In this document: one piece after another, positions 42,134-51,158 of the stretch
Layout: every line of letters starts with the position of its first letter
Position numbering within the stretch: the stretch's first letter is position 1
Assembly (NCBI GenBank): GCA_963557065.1
Contig: CAUWCT010000010.1
Span: forward strand, 1-54,192
DNA from: UMGS1370 sp963557065
Lineage (GTDB): Bacteria > Bacillota > Clostridia > Lachnospirales > Lachnospiraceae
Length of the DNA stretch: 54,192 bases
Direction: 5' to 3'
Notes under the pieces: generated by a model
Seen by the model: the letters and a program-made list of their open reading frames with translations, nothing else
Told to the model about the DNA's origin: nothing
Database searches by the model: none
Translations under genes and position numbers: made by a program

Positions 42134-44062
42134 ATGAAGTTTAAAGGACAGATTACCATATTTCTAAGTATGATTCTGCTTTGTGTATTTGGACTTATCT
42201 GCAGTTTGCTGGAATCTGCCAGAATGGCCGGGGAACGGTGTTATCTGGAAATGGCAGCCTATTCGGCCCTGGATTCAGTAATGAGCCAGTACCATCTGCC
42301 CTTGTGGGAGGAATATCGGGTATTAGGAGTAGAATATATAGGAAAACAAGCGGTAGAAAGTGAGTTTGGAAAATACTTTGATGAGTATTTGAAAACAAGG
42401 GACTGGTATGCAGAAGAACTGGATTTTGTAAGGGCAGATGAGATTGTTCATCTTACCGATCAGAATGGCAAATACATGGAACAGCAGATATTGGATTTTA
42501 TGAAATATGGTATCTGGACTTTAGACATAGATCCAAATGAAGCAGAAAATTTGAACCAGACAATTAAAGAAGCCAGACGGGTCAATGAAGTCTCAAAAAG
42601 AATGGAAGAACAGACGCGGGATGCCTGGAAGCTGGAACGGGTATTAGGTCAGATACAGGACTGTTTAAAGAAACAGGAGATGGATTATCAAAGGGCAGCA
42701 ATGGCTTTGGAGTCAGGAGATGGATCTGGTTTTTTAAAGGCAGCAGAGGATTTGACAGACGGTTTGGAAAAAATCCCAAGACTGGTAAAAAATTATGGAA
42801 AACAGGCGGACAGGTTAATGAAAAAGATGGAGGAGGTGCGGACAGAATATGAAGAAAAGCGTCAGGACATGGGAGAATCTGTACAGGAGGTATTATTGGA
42901 TGAATTGGCCCGATACGAGTCTTATGTGTCGAAAAGCGGAGAGAGAAGACAGGAAGTGGAACGGCTGCCGCAGCTTGCACAAGAGCAGCAAAGTCTGCTG
43001 TCACAGATCATGGAAGAGGCAGCAGAGGTAATGGAATATATTGAAAACTGGGAGCCGGAAGAAGGAGAGAGCCTGGATGAGGATGAATTGTGGGAGCCGG
43101 TCAGAAATCATTTCGGTGAATATCAGGTACTACAGGTATCTTACAGTGCCGGAGGAAAAGATACAGAGTCAGAAGGGCTTTTAAATCAAATTCGGCGCGC
43201 CGCAGAATCCGGTATCCTTCAACTGGTTTTACCGCAGGGAGAGCAGGTTTCAGAAGGAATGATAGAAACAGAAGGAATTCCATCAAAAAACAGTTTTTTA
43301 TCAGAAGAAGCCGAACGACAGGATGGACCAAACGGGATAGAGAATGCGGCAGACAAGGCTTTAACTGCAGAGTACACAGGTCATTTTTTTACTGATTTCT
43401 GTTCTGAAAATAAGAAGGAGTTTCAATACGAAATCGAATATATTTTATATGGAAGCCCTATTGACGGATCGAATCTGTCCTCATCTGTGACCCATCTGCT
43501 GGCAGTAAGAGAGGGATTAAATTTGATTCATATTCTGACAGATCCCAGGAAACGGCAGGAGGCAGAGACACTGGCATCTGCGATTGTGGGAGTCAGCGGA
43601 TTTGCACCTTTAATAGGAATTACGGCATTTTTTATTATGGGGATCTGGGCTTTGGGTGAATCATTAGTAGATGTAAAACAGCTTCTTTCAGGGGGAAAAG
43701 TGCCTCTTTGGAAAGATGACCGGTCATGGAATCTGGGGATAGAGGAACTGTTAGACGTTGGCAGGACCGGAACGATTCCTCAAAAAGAGGGAGGGGAAGG
43801 ATTCGATTATACAGATTATCTGAAACTGTTTTTTGTGCTTATGCCGGCAAAAGAAACCATCTATCGAATGATGGATATGATGCAGATTAATATAGCCAGA
43901 AGGGAGGAGGGATTTTTGATGAACCGGTGTGCGGCTGGTGTGGAAATAGAAGCGGGAGTTTGTGGAAAACATGTATTTTTGTCTTCCGGATTGTTGAAAA
44001 GTTTTATAGAAGGGAAGGCAGGAGAATATGAAAAAAGAGTCTGTGTAAGGAAGAGATATTAA
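42134..44062 (+). CDS. DUF5702 Tad-associated membrane protein
   Basis: A 642-residue protein. The N-terminus KGQITIFLSMILLCVFGLIC followed by SLLESARM is the hallmark of DUF5702 proteins found in Lachnospiraceae Tad loci. A long charged coiled-coil external region (about 140-310) follows, then a conserved block around YEIEYILYG and two C-terminal hydrophobic segments (about 480-520). It probably is a large pseudopilin-like or stalk component; function is unproved. ATG at 42134 follows AGAGGTG. Confidence 0.85.
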   Translation: MKFKGQITIFLSMILLCVFGLICSLLESARMAGERCYLEMAAYSALDSVMSQYHLPLWEEYRVLGVEYIGKQAVESEFGKYFDEYLKTRDWYAEELDFVRADEIVHLTDQNGKYMEQQILDFMKYGIWTLDIDPNEAENLNQTIKEARRVNEVSKRMEEQTRDAWKLERVLGQIQDCLKKQEMDYQRAAMALESGDGSGFLKAAEDLTDGLEKIPRLVKNYGKQADRLMKKMEEVRTEYEEKRQDMGESVQEVLLDELARYESYVSKSGERRQEVERLPQLAQEQQSLLSQIMEEAAEVMEYIENWEPEEGESLDEDELWEPVRNHFGEYQVLQVSYSAGGKDTESEGLLNQIRRAAESGILQLVLPQGEQVSEGMIETEGIPSKNSFLSEEAERQDGPNGIENAADKALTAEYTGHFFTDFCSENKKEFQYEIEYILYGSPIDGSNLSSSVTHLLAVREGLNLIHILTDPRKRQEAETLASAIVGVSGFAPLIGITAFFIMGIWALGESLVDVKQLLSGGKVPLWKDDRSWNLGIEELLDVGRTGTIPQKEGGEGFDYTDYLKLFFVLMPAKETIYRMMDMMQINIARREEGFLMNRCAAGVEIEAGVCGKHVFLSSGLLKSFIEGKAGEYEKRVCVRKRY

Positions 44063-44070
44063 AAGTATAA

Positions 44071-44248
44071 CGGAGGAAAATAGACATGCCCTTTTTCGCG
44101 GTATTGTTACATATAATAACGAAATCATATCTGGAAGCTCTAATTTTTATAGCTCAATCGAGCACCAAAAACGCAACTCTCCAAGTACGAGCCCCTTTTA
44201 AAAAACAGATTTACTGCCGTAGAAAAAGGGTGTGTCTATTTTCCTCCG
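44071..44248. repeat. 178-bp element with 27-bp inverted repeats
   Basis: The left arm 44071-44097 and right arm 44222-44248 are inverted copies with 25 of 27 positions matching; shared core blocks are CGGAGGAAAATAGACA and CCCTTTTTC. The arm carries a Shine-Dalgarno (GGAGG) and an ATG (44086) that start the pseudopilin gene. The interior (124 bp) differs in codon style from its neighbours and holds a TATAAT (44112-44117). No target duplication is evident. A MITE or an invertible segment would both fit. Confidence 0.7.
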
Positions 44249-45021
44249 GCAATCAGAGGATTAAAGGAAGCATGTCTATTGAAGCAGCTATGGGATTATC
44301 GCTGTTTTTGTTTGCCTGTATTTGTATGATGATGCCTATGGTCATGATGGACAGACAGAGACAGATACAGGCGAAATTAGAAAAGACAGGAGAGCAGATG
44401 AGTCAGTATGCTTATGTGGGACAAAAAGAAGGGGATTTTTTTGCATATGGCAGTGCAGCACTGGGAGCGGGAAGCATTTTGGCAGGCATGGATAAACGGG
44501 GAGTAGAGGACATAAGCTTTTGGAAATCTCAGATCATGGGAGATGGAGAAACGATTAAGCTGGTCATGAATTACAAGATGAAACTGCCGTTCTCTGTGTT
44601 GGGGCTAAAGTCGATTCCCATGGAATCCATTAGTGTCCGTCGGGCCTGGATTGGAAGGGAAGGACCATTGGGAAGTCGGACAGAGGGAGGATTGGAGGAT
44701 CAGACAGAACCGCAGCAGAAAATGGTTTTTATAGGAAAAAATGGGACCAGGTATCATAAGACGCCCAACTGCCATTATTTATCAAATGCAGTAGAAATAG
44801 TTGCTTATGAAGATTTGGAGGGAAAACGGAATAATGCGGGAAGAAAGTATCGTCCCTGCAGAATTTGTGGAAAAGGGGCAGCGCAGGGCAGCAGTGTATA
44901 CATAATGCCGGAGGGAGAAAGCTATCATTCTATGTGGAATTGTCCGGCTACAGTTGCATATATTCAAGAGGTTTTGCTGGAAGAGGTAAAGCATTTAGGA
45001 AAGTGCTCTTACTGCTGGTAA
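44086..45021 (+). CDS. TadE-type pseudopilin with Cys/His modules
   Basis: A 311-residue protein as read from the ATG in the inverted repeat (GGAGG nine bases upstream). Residues 1-54 come from the 178-bp element. The TadE signature KGSMSIEAAMGLSLFLF begins at residue 61, so the ancestral start was probably close to there; ATG at 44272 (M63) is an alternative. After the TM (about 67-88), the external part ends in two modules, HKTPNC...CRIC and HSMWNC...CSYC (about 214-311), like HxnC-CXXC metal-binding repeats attached to some nucleases and surface proteins. Confidence 0.78.
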   Translation: MPFFAVLLHIITKSYLEALIFIAQSSTKNATLQVRAPFKKQIYCRRKRVCLFSSGNQRIKGSMSIEAAMGLSLFLFACICMMMPMVMMDRQRQIQAKLEKTGEQMSQYAYVGQKEGDFFAYGSAALGAGSILAGMDKRGVEDISFWKSQIMGDGETIKLVMNYKMKLPFSVLGLKSIPMESISVRRAWIGREGPLGSRTEGGLEDQTEPQQKMVFIGKNGTRYHKTPNCHYLSNAVEIVAYEDLEGKRNNAGRKYRPCRICGKGAAQGSSVYIMPEGESYHSMWNCPATVAYIQEVLLEEVKHLGKCSYCW

Positions 45022-45030
45022 AGGAGGAGT

Positions 45031-45510
45031 ATGGCAGTTTTATTATTTTTAGGTGCAGCGGCCAGTTATGACTGGAAATATAAAGAGATCCCCAGATGGA
45101 TTTATTTAGCTGGAGGGATAGAAGCGATTCTCTGGAGAACAGCAGAACTGTTCAATCTGGATTTCTGGATGGGAAGTGAGTCCTGGATGGTATTTCTTCA
45201 TGGAAATAATACAAAATTGACATTGTGGGAGATTGTTTTAGGGGCTATGGTCGGAGTGGTTTTGCTGCTCATCTCCAGAGCGGCAGAAGGAGAGATAGGA
45301 GCAGGAGATGGAATGCTGTTTTTAGTTACCGGAATCTATATGGGGTTTTGGAAAAATGTGGTGTTGTTTTTAGGAAGTCTTGTGCTGTGCAGCATTTGCG
45401 GAATTGGTTATTTAGTGGTAAAGAAAATCCGCTGGCATGAAGGGAAAAGAATGGAATTGCCGTTTTTGCCTTTTGTTTTGCCAATGGGAATGTGGCTTAC
45501 TATGATGTGA
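45031..45510 (+). CDS. Prepilin peptidase (A24) 2
   Basis: A 159-residue membrane aspartic protease. The catalytic Asp are in SYDWKYKEIPRW and GAGDGMLF (G90 region). About four or five TM helices. It is the second A24 peptidase of the locus; the two may serve Flp pilin and TadE pseudopilins separately. Start and ribosome-binding site (AAAGGAGG) lie directly after the pseudopilin stop. Confidence 0.88.
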   Translation: MAVLLFLGAAASYDWKYKEIPRWIYLAGGIEAILWRTAELFNLDFWMGSESWMVFLHGNNTKLTLWEIVLGAMVGVVLLLISRAAEGEIGAGDGMLFLVTGIYMGFWKNVVLFLGSLVLCSICGIGYLVVKKIRWHEGKRMELPFLPFVLPMGMWLTMM

Positions 45511-45519
45511 GGAGGACAT

Positions 45520-45855
45520 ATGAAAGGCAGTTATACCATAGAAGCAGCAGTGATTATGAGTATCTGCTTTTTTATGACAGCAGAAATCATTGGTCATGCG
45601 TACCAGCTTTATGATGAAACAACCGGGAAAATGGTTTTACATAAAAATATTGAAAAGCTCCGCCATTTAACACCCGAAGAGAGAAAAAAGGCAAAGTTTT
45701 TGGATGAAAATTTTAATATCGATCTGACAGAGCAGGCAAATCATATTATCGGAAAAGCAAATAGCAAAAGATTTCATGGGCAGTGGAGCGCAGAGATTGA
45801 GTCGGGAATTTTTCAGCCGGAGGAATTTTTAAGAAAGGTAGAAGCTGTAAAATAA
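45520..45855 (+). CDS. TadE-like minor pseudopilin
   Basis: A 111-residue protein with N-terminal KGSYTIEAAVIMSICFFMTA, the pseudopilin leader-helix, followed by a short charged external domain (RKKAKFLDENFNIDLTEQAN). Cleavage is probably after the Gly in KGS. RBS GAGGAGG. It is a minor component of the Tad structure or its initiator. Confidence 0.85.
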   Translation: MKGSYTIEAAVIMSICFFMTAEIIGHAYQLYDETTGKMVLHKNIEKLRHLTPEERKKAKFLDENFNIDLTEQANHIIGKANSKRFHGQWSAEIESGIFQPEEFLRKVEAVK

Positions 45856-45868
45856 TTGGAGGAAAGGA

Positions 45869-47209
45869 ATGGAAGTTCATTATGAAAGGCAGATGCGTCA
45901 CAATTATCTAATTATAGAATCAGAAAATAGTGAAAGTGAAAATTATGAGTGCCGTATGCTGATGGCAAACACAATAGAAGGATTGCTGAAATTTCGATTT
46001 CAGAAAACAGAGAATGGACTTTGCTATTATTATGAGATAACTTCTAAACAGCCGTTAAATCGAATATTGGAAGGGAGAGCGATTCGACGGGAAGAAATTG
46101 CACAACTGATTACGTCTATTGCTGCGGTTTTAGACAGGGTGGAAAGCTATCTGCTTAAGGAAAACAGGATTTTGCTGGACCCGGAATATATTTATATTGA
46201 TCCGGAAGGCTTTCGGGTATTTTTATGTCTGGTTCCGGATAGAGATATTGATTTTTCTAAAACAATGGAAATGCTGTTACAGTATCTCCTAAAAAAGGTG
46301 GATCACAAAGAAAAAGATACGGTACTGTTAGCATACCGGTTATATCAGGAGAGTCAAAAAGAATTTTATGGTATAGAAAATTTGCTGAAATGGCTTCCAG
46401 GGGAAGAGAAGGAGGTTTTTGCAGAAGCAGAGGGACAGAAACAGGAAAAGGATTTTGCTGTACAGGAAGAAGACCGTCTGCAGAAAGAAATTTTAAAAGA
46501 AGTGAAAAAACCTGACGGCATAAGACAAAAGACTGACTGGAAAAAAAGAATAGGTATAACGGCCGGAATTTTATTAGCGCCTGGAGCTATATGGATAATA
46601 AAGGGAGATTACTTTTTTAAGGAGTATCCGCTGCTTCTGGCGTCCTGGTATGCTGTATGGGGAATAGTGGGAATAAGTTTGTGGATAATCAGGCGTATTT
46701 TTCCTGCGGATGTGGAAGAAAAGAATGCTGCAGAAACAGGAGATGAGATTAATTTAAAGAAAGAAAGTCTATGGGCAGTTGAGTTTGCAGAAGAAAAATC
46801 TCCGGAAAAGCCATTGCCGGAGATGGATTTTGAAAAGACCATGTCCAAACCGGATTTGGACATACCAGATACCGTTCTGGAGACGAGGATTTTGACATCT
46901 GGAGAAAAAGAGAAAAAAGCAGTACATTATCTTCAGAGCATTGATAAGGGAACAGAAGATATTTTAATGGCTTATTTTCCATTTATTATAGGAAAACAAA
47001 GCGGTATTGTGGATTTTGTTTTAAACAAAGATACGGTCAGCCGTCTCCACGTAAAAATAGAGGAAACAGAAAGCGGGTACACAATTACAGATTTAAATTC
47101 TACGAACGGAACCAGAGTAAGGGGGGAAATGCTGCAAAACAATCAACAGACGCCCTTAGAATCAGGAGATGAAGTATATATTGCAGATAATGGATTTCGG
47201 TTTATGTAG
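45869..47209 (+). CDS. DUF6382-FHA membrane protein
   Basis: A 446-residue protein. An N-terminal DUF6382 domain (about 1-180) is followed by a charged linker, two TM helices (about 228-246 and 252-272), a second linker and a C-terminal FHA domain (about 368-446: FIIGKQSGIVDFVL, SRLHVKIEE, DLNSTNGTRVRGE) that reads phospho-Thr. It closes the Tad operon, so pilus assembly may be under Ser/Thr kinase control; no kinase gene is in the window. RBS GGAGGAAAGG. Confidence 0.88.
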   Translation: MEVHYERQMRHNYLIIESENSESENYECRMLMANTIEGLLKFRFQKTENGLCYYYEITSKQPLNRILEGRAIRREEIAQLITSIAAVLDRVESYLLKENRILLDPEYIYIDPEGFRVFLCLVPDRDIDFSKTMEMLLQYLLKKVDHKEKDTVLLAYRLYQESQKEFYGIENLLKWLPGEEKEVFAEAEGQKQEKDFAVQEEDRLQKEILKEVKKPDGIRQKTDWKKRIGITAGILLAPGAIWIIKGDYFFKEYPLLLASWYAVWGIVGISLWIIRRIFPADVEEKNAAETGDEINLKKESLWAVEFAEEKSPEKPLPEMDFEKTMSKPDLDIPDTVLETRILTSGEKEKKAVHYLQSIDKGTEDILMAYFPFIIGKQSGIVDFVLNKDTVSRLHVKIEETESGYTITDLNSTNGTRVRGEMLQNNQQTPLESGDEVYIADNGFRFM

Positions 47210-47275
47210 CATACTGGAATACGGATATACAGTCATGAAATAGGGTGCTGTAATATTTATTTTTGGCGGAAAGAA

Positions 47276-47284
47276 TGCTATACT
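47276..47284 (+). promoter_or_regulatory. Extended -10 promoter of the EAL/GGDEF gene
   Basis: TGC-TATACT (47276-47284), an extended -10 without a clear -35. It gives a leader of about 30 bases before the GTG at 47322, so this gene can be expressed apart from the Tad operon. Confidence 0.5.
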
Positions 47285-47321
47285 GTTTGAAGAACATTAA
47301 AAAATTGAAAGAGGAAAAGTT

Positions 47322-50300
47322 GTGAAACAGTATGAAATGCAGCAGGAAGCAAAGCAGTATCTGTCAATGCTTCGTTTCCTGAATGAGAGTACGGATGATT
47401 ATCTTTTTGTATGGGATTTCAAAACAGGCTCTATTTATTTTACCAAAGATATTAATGAACGTTTTCCTATCGGTCCCCAAAAGAAACAGGGATATCAGAC
47501 AAGAGACTGGGAAAGTATCGTATATCCAAAGGATCTCCCAGAGGTACAAAAAGATTTTGCCAGGTTAGTAAAGGGAGAGGCCGTTACCCATGATATGGAG
47601 TACCGGTTGATTGATCGCAGCGGCAGAAGAGTTTGGATTAGCTGCCGGGGAAAAAGCATAGTGGGAGAAGATGGAAGGCCGGTAATGATGGTTGGAAGAG
47701 TCTCTGATCAGGTATTGCAAAAATCAGATCCCATGAGCAGCCTGTGGAACGCAGGACAGTTTGAAGAAGATTTAAAAGCAGTATTATCAGAGGGAATTTG
47801 CGGTTATCTGATGGTGATGTGTCTTGATGACTTGAAAAATGTGAACATCATTTACGGCAGAGAACATGGTGATCAAATGGTGTTAGATATGACTGCTTCG
47901 CTGGAAGAGATGGTAGAAATGCCGGATAGTGTCTACCGGGTGAGCGGGAACCGTTTTGCTGTTAATCTAATAGGAAAAAGCAAAAAATATGTAGAGGTAT
48001 TTTATGAAGCTTTAAAAGACCGGATGCGCTCGCTTTGTACGTTTTCAGCAGGTGCAGTGGAGTATTCTCCGGAAAAAAAGTTAAGTGCGGTTGAGATCTA
48101 CCAATATGCAGAAGCTGCGATGGATCGTGCAAAAAAGCAAGGAGATATTTTGGAATTTTTCTCTCTTCAGGATTATGAAGAGCGCCTTAGCTATTTAGAA
48201 CTTCAGGATGAGATACAGCATTCCGCAGAAAATGGCTTTGCCGGTTTTTCTTTGTGTTACCAGCCGCAGATCGATATGAATTCCTATTTCATTACTGGGG
48301 CAGAAGCGCTTTTGCGCTATGATTCTCCGATAAAAAAGGAAAGAATTTCTCCTATATATGTCATTCCAATTCTGGAAAAGACAGGGTTAATCTGTCAGGT
48401 GGGACTTTGGGTTTTACAGACAGCTTTGCAAAGGTGTAAAGAGTGGCGCAGGCATATACCGGATTTTAATATTAGCGTAAATCTTTCTTATGTGCAGTTA
48501 AAGCAGGAAGGGATAGGAGAACAGGTTTTAGAATGCCTTAAGGAAACAGGACTGCCAGGAAACGCGCTGACTCTTGAATTAACGGAAACCATAGAGTTAG
48601 AGGAGTATTCTTATTTTAACCGGATTTTTTATCAGTGGGCCAAGATGGGGATTCAGATATCGCTAGATGATTTTGGAACAGGATATTCCAATCTTAGCTA
48701 TTTAAAAAGTATTGATATCCATGAACTTAAGATTGATCGAAGCCTTGTCAGCAGAATCCAGTACAGTGCATATAATTATCGGCTTTTAAGTAATTTGATT
48801 GAACTGGCTCACAGTGCCCAAATTCGGGTTTGCTGCGAAGGAGTAGAGACAGAAGGGGAATTACTGGCGCTTCAGAAGTTACATCCGGATACCCTTCAGG
48901 GATATTTGTTTGCAGCTCCTTATAACCAGGAAACGTTTGAAAAACTTTATATTAATAGTGAAAATCCTGAATATCAGAAACAGAGGAAAGAGGAAGAACA
49001 TTATAGGCAGATAGACCAGAATGCCAATGTAAAGGAAACAGCTCAGATGGATGATGAGGATCCGGGAATTATTGCAGAAAATATAGAGGAACTTATATAT
49101 GTTAGCAATCCTGGCAGTTATGAACTTTATTATTTAAATCCGGCCGGTCGCAGTTTGAGTGGTATTTATGATTATAAAGGTAAACCATGTTATCAGGTGC
49201 TTTATGGAAAAAAGCAGCCATGCGAGTTTTGCAATAATGAAAAATTAAAACAGGATCGCTTCCTTACAAGAGAAATAAAAAATGAGTATCACAGCCGTCG
49301 TTTCCTGGTAAAGGATAAATTAGTTCCCTGGAAAGGAAAGCTGTCCCGTCTGGAAATTGCCTATGATATAACGGAAATGGAATCTCTCAAATATCTGGAC
49401 GAATTAGAAGCGGAACCTAATAGAGAAGGAATATTTAAAAACAAGTACAATGCGAATTTGCCAAGGGTTCGTTATAAGGATATTTTAGAGGTAATGGAAC
49501 TGGGATTGTGGGAAATACGGATTGACAAAGAGAATGAGCAGCATGAAATGTTTGCAGATGATACCATGTACCGTTTGCTGGGGCTTGAGAAAAAATTAGC
49601 ACCACAGGAATGCTATTTACATTGGTATAACCGAATTAATGATGGATACTGCCAATATGTAAATCAGGCAGTAGAAGAAATGATCGAACTGAATGAGATT
49701 GTTCAGATAGAATATACATGGAGCCATCCGATTCATGGAGAGGTCATGGTACGATGTATAGGAAGCAGAGTGGAAGACAGTGACGGAAAGATTTGTCTGC
49801 AGGGGTATCATAGAATTATAAGTGATATTAATAAGGTTAAATTCTTGCCGGATGCAGTTATAGGAGAAGCATTTGAATATAACGAGCAGAAACGGACCAT
49901 ATATTTTCATACAAATAGAAACCTGCTTGTTGGAAATGAGGAAAGAGAGGAAAATTTTCCTGAATGCTGGATTAAAAAAGATATTGTTCATCCTCATTTT
50001 GCTGAAGAATTTCGCAGGATTTTTAGTGAAATTGGCAGTGAACAGGAAATCTTTGGACGGGAAATGCCATTTAAAGTAAAGAGCGGTACATATGAGTGGT
50101 TTCGGATAAAGGCGCGCCATCTTGGCAGCGAGAAAAAAGATGGGCATCTGATCGTGGTGCTGCTGGAGCCGGTTGGGGATGAGCGCTCAAAGGAACTGGA
50201 GTTTGCAAGAATCAGTGATTTTTATAATGCGATACTGTCAGAAACGATTGCTTATGCAGAAGTGGATGTGGAAAGCGGCGAATTAATGAAGTCAGATGGA

Positions 50301-51101
50301 TTGTGGGCTGATTATGAAGCAGAAGCGCATCAGTTAGGGCTTCCGTTTACAGAATTGATGAAACGTCATATGGCAAATGTAGTTTATCCGAAAGATGTGG
50401 GGACGTATCAGGGGTATTTAAATCTGGAGAATATTAAAAAAATGTATTATAACAAAGAAATGACCAAAAAGTGGACATTTCGGCGGAAAATACAGGAAGA
50501 AATGCGATGGGTAGAACTGGTAGTCCATGTTTTTAAAGAAAAGTTCACCGATAATATATATGCTCTTTTATATCTGAAGGATATTGATCCTGAAAAGCGT
50601 CAGCAGCTTGCAAATGAAGTAGAAGCCAGCAGAGATCCATTGACCAATGTCTATAATCGGCGGGCTTTTGAAAGAAAAGTTGTTCAGTATATGACAGAGA
50701 CAGATGGCGCCAAAGGGACACTGCTTCTTCTGGATGTGGATAATTTTAAAGATATTAATGACAAATATGGCCATTTAGAAGGGGATGCGGTACTGCAGCA
50801 GTTATCAGCAATATTGAAGGGGATATTCCGAAAGAGAGATTTAGTAGGGCGATGGGGTGGAGATGAATTTTTGGTTTTCCTCAGCAATGTTAGTGATAAG
50901 GATGTTTTGACACAACGCATTAATGAGATGTATGTGCGTCTGCAGAGAAAATGCAAAGTGCCGATTACCTGCAGTATTGGAATTACCTTTGTGAAAGCAG
51001 CAGGATTTTCTTATATAGAAAGTCTGAAAGAGGCAGATGCAGCATTGTATATGAGTAAAGGAAATGGAAAAAGGCAGCACCATTATTACGGTGAAGAGTA
51101 A
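47322..51101 (+). CDS. Multi-PAS EAL/GGDEF c-di-GMP enzyme
   Basis: A 1259-residue cytosolic protein (no TM). Domains in order: PAS (about 15-130); degenerate GGDEF with SGNRF at 208-212; EAL (about 290-555) with EALLRY at 328 and DDFGTGYSNLSYLK intact; a PAS-like linker with a C..C pair (CYQVL, CEFC); two or three further PAS folds; and a C-terminal GGDEF with intact GGDEF at 1179-1183. The EAL likely hydrolyses c-di-GMP and the last domain may make it, while the first GGDEF is probably a GTP-sensing or scaffold part. GTG start with GAGGAAAAG. It sits next to the Tad locus. Confidence 0.92.
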   Translation: MKQYEMQQEAKQYLSMLRFLNESTDDYLFVWDFKTGSIYFTKDINERFPIGPQKKQGYQTRDWESIVYPKDLPEVQKDFARLVKGEAVTHDMEYRLIDRSGRRVWISCRGKSIVGEDGRPVMMVGRVSDQVLQKSDPMSSLWNAGQFEEDLKAVLSEGICGYLMVMCLDDLKNVNIIYGREHGDQMVLDMTASLEEMVEMPDSVYRVSGNRFAVNLIGKSKKYVEVFYEALKDRMRSLCTFSAGAVEYSPEKKLSAVEIYQYAEAAMDRAKKQGDILEFFSLQDYEERLSYLELQDEIQHSAENGFAGFSLCYQPQIDMNSYFITGAEALLRYDSPIKKERISPIYVIPILEKTGLICQVGLWVLQTALQRCKEWRRHIPDFNISVNLSYVQLKQEGIGEQVLECLKETGLPGNALTLELTETIELEEYSYFNRIFYQWAKMGIQISLDDFGTGYSNLSYLKSIDIHELKIDRSLVSRIQYSAYNYRLLSNLIELAHSAQIRVCCEGVETEGELLALQKLHPDTLQGYLFAAPYNQETFEKLYINSENPEYQKQRKEEEHYRQIDQNANVKETAQMDDEDPGIIAENIEELIYVSNPGSYELYYLNPAGRSLSGIYDYKGKPCYQVLYGKKQPCEFCNNEKLKQDRFLTREIKNEYHSRRFLVKDKLVPWKGKLSRLEIAYDITEMESLKYLDELEAEPNREGIFKNKYNANLPRVRYKDILEVMELGLWEIRIDKENEQHEMFADDTMYRLLGLEKKLAPQECYLHWYNRINDGYCQYVNQAVEEMIELNEIVQIEYTWSHPIHGEVMVRCIGSRVEDSDGKICLQGYHRIISDINKVKFLPDAVIGEAFEYNEQKRTIYFHTNRNLLVGNEEREENFPECWIKKDIVHPHFAEEFRRIFSEIGSEQEIFGREMPFKVKSGTYEWFRIKARHLGSEKKDGHLIVVLLEPVGDERSKELEFARISDFYNAILSETIAYAEVDVESGELMKSDGLWADYEAEAHQLGLPFTELMKRHMANVVYPKDVGTYQGYLNLENIKKMYYNKEMTKKWTFRRKIQEEMRWVELVVHVFKEKFTDNIYALLYLKDIDPEKRQQLANEVEASRDPLTNVYNRRAFERKVVQYMTETDGAKGTLLLLDVDNFKDINDKYGHLEGDAVLQQLSAILKGIFRKRDLVGRWGGDEFLVFLSNVSDKDVLTQRINEMYVRLQRKCKVPITCSIGITFVKAAGFSYIESLKEADAALYMSKGNGKRQHHYYGEE

Positions 51102-51150
51102 AAATAACTGCGGCGGGCCGCAGTTGCAGCACAAATGCAGCCCGCCGCAG
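51101..51150 (-). terminator. Terminator of the VWA gene
   Basis: CTGCGGCGGGC (51108-51118) pairs with GCCCGCCGCAG (51140-51150); the loop contains a further GCAG/CTGC pairing option. The minus strand continues TTATTTTTACTC, so it serves the minus-strand gene. Confidence 0.8.
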
Positions 51151-51158
51151 AAAAGACA

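Noticed and set aside
44086..44271. Treating residues 1-62 of the pseudopilin as a normal N-terminal domain
   Set aside because: Residues 1-54 coincide with the inverted-repeat element, and TadE proteins normally begin close to the KGS motif; kept as the reading but flagged.
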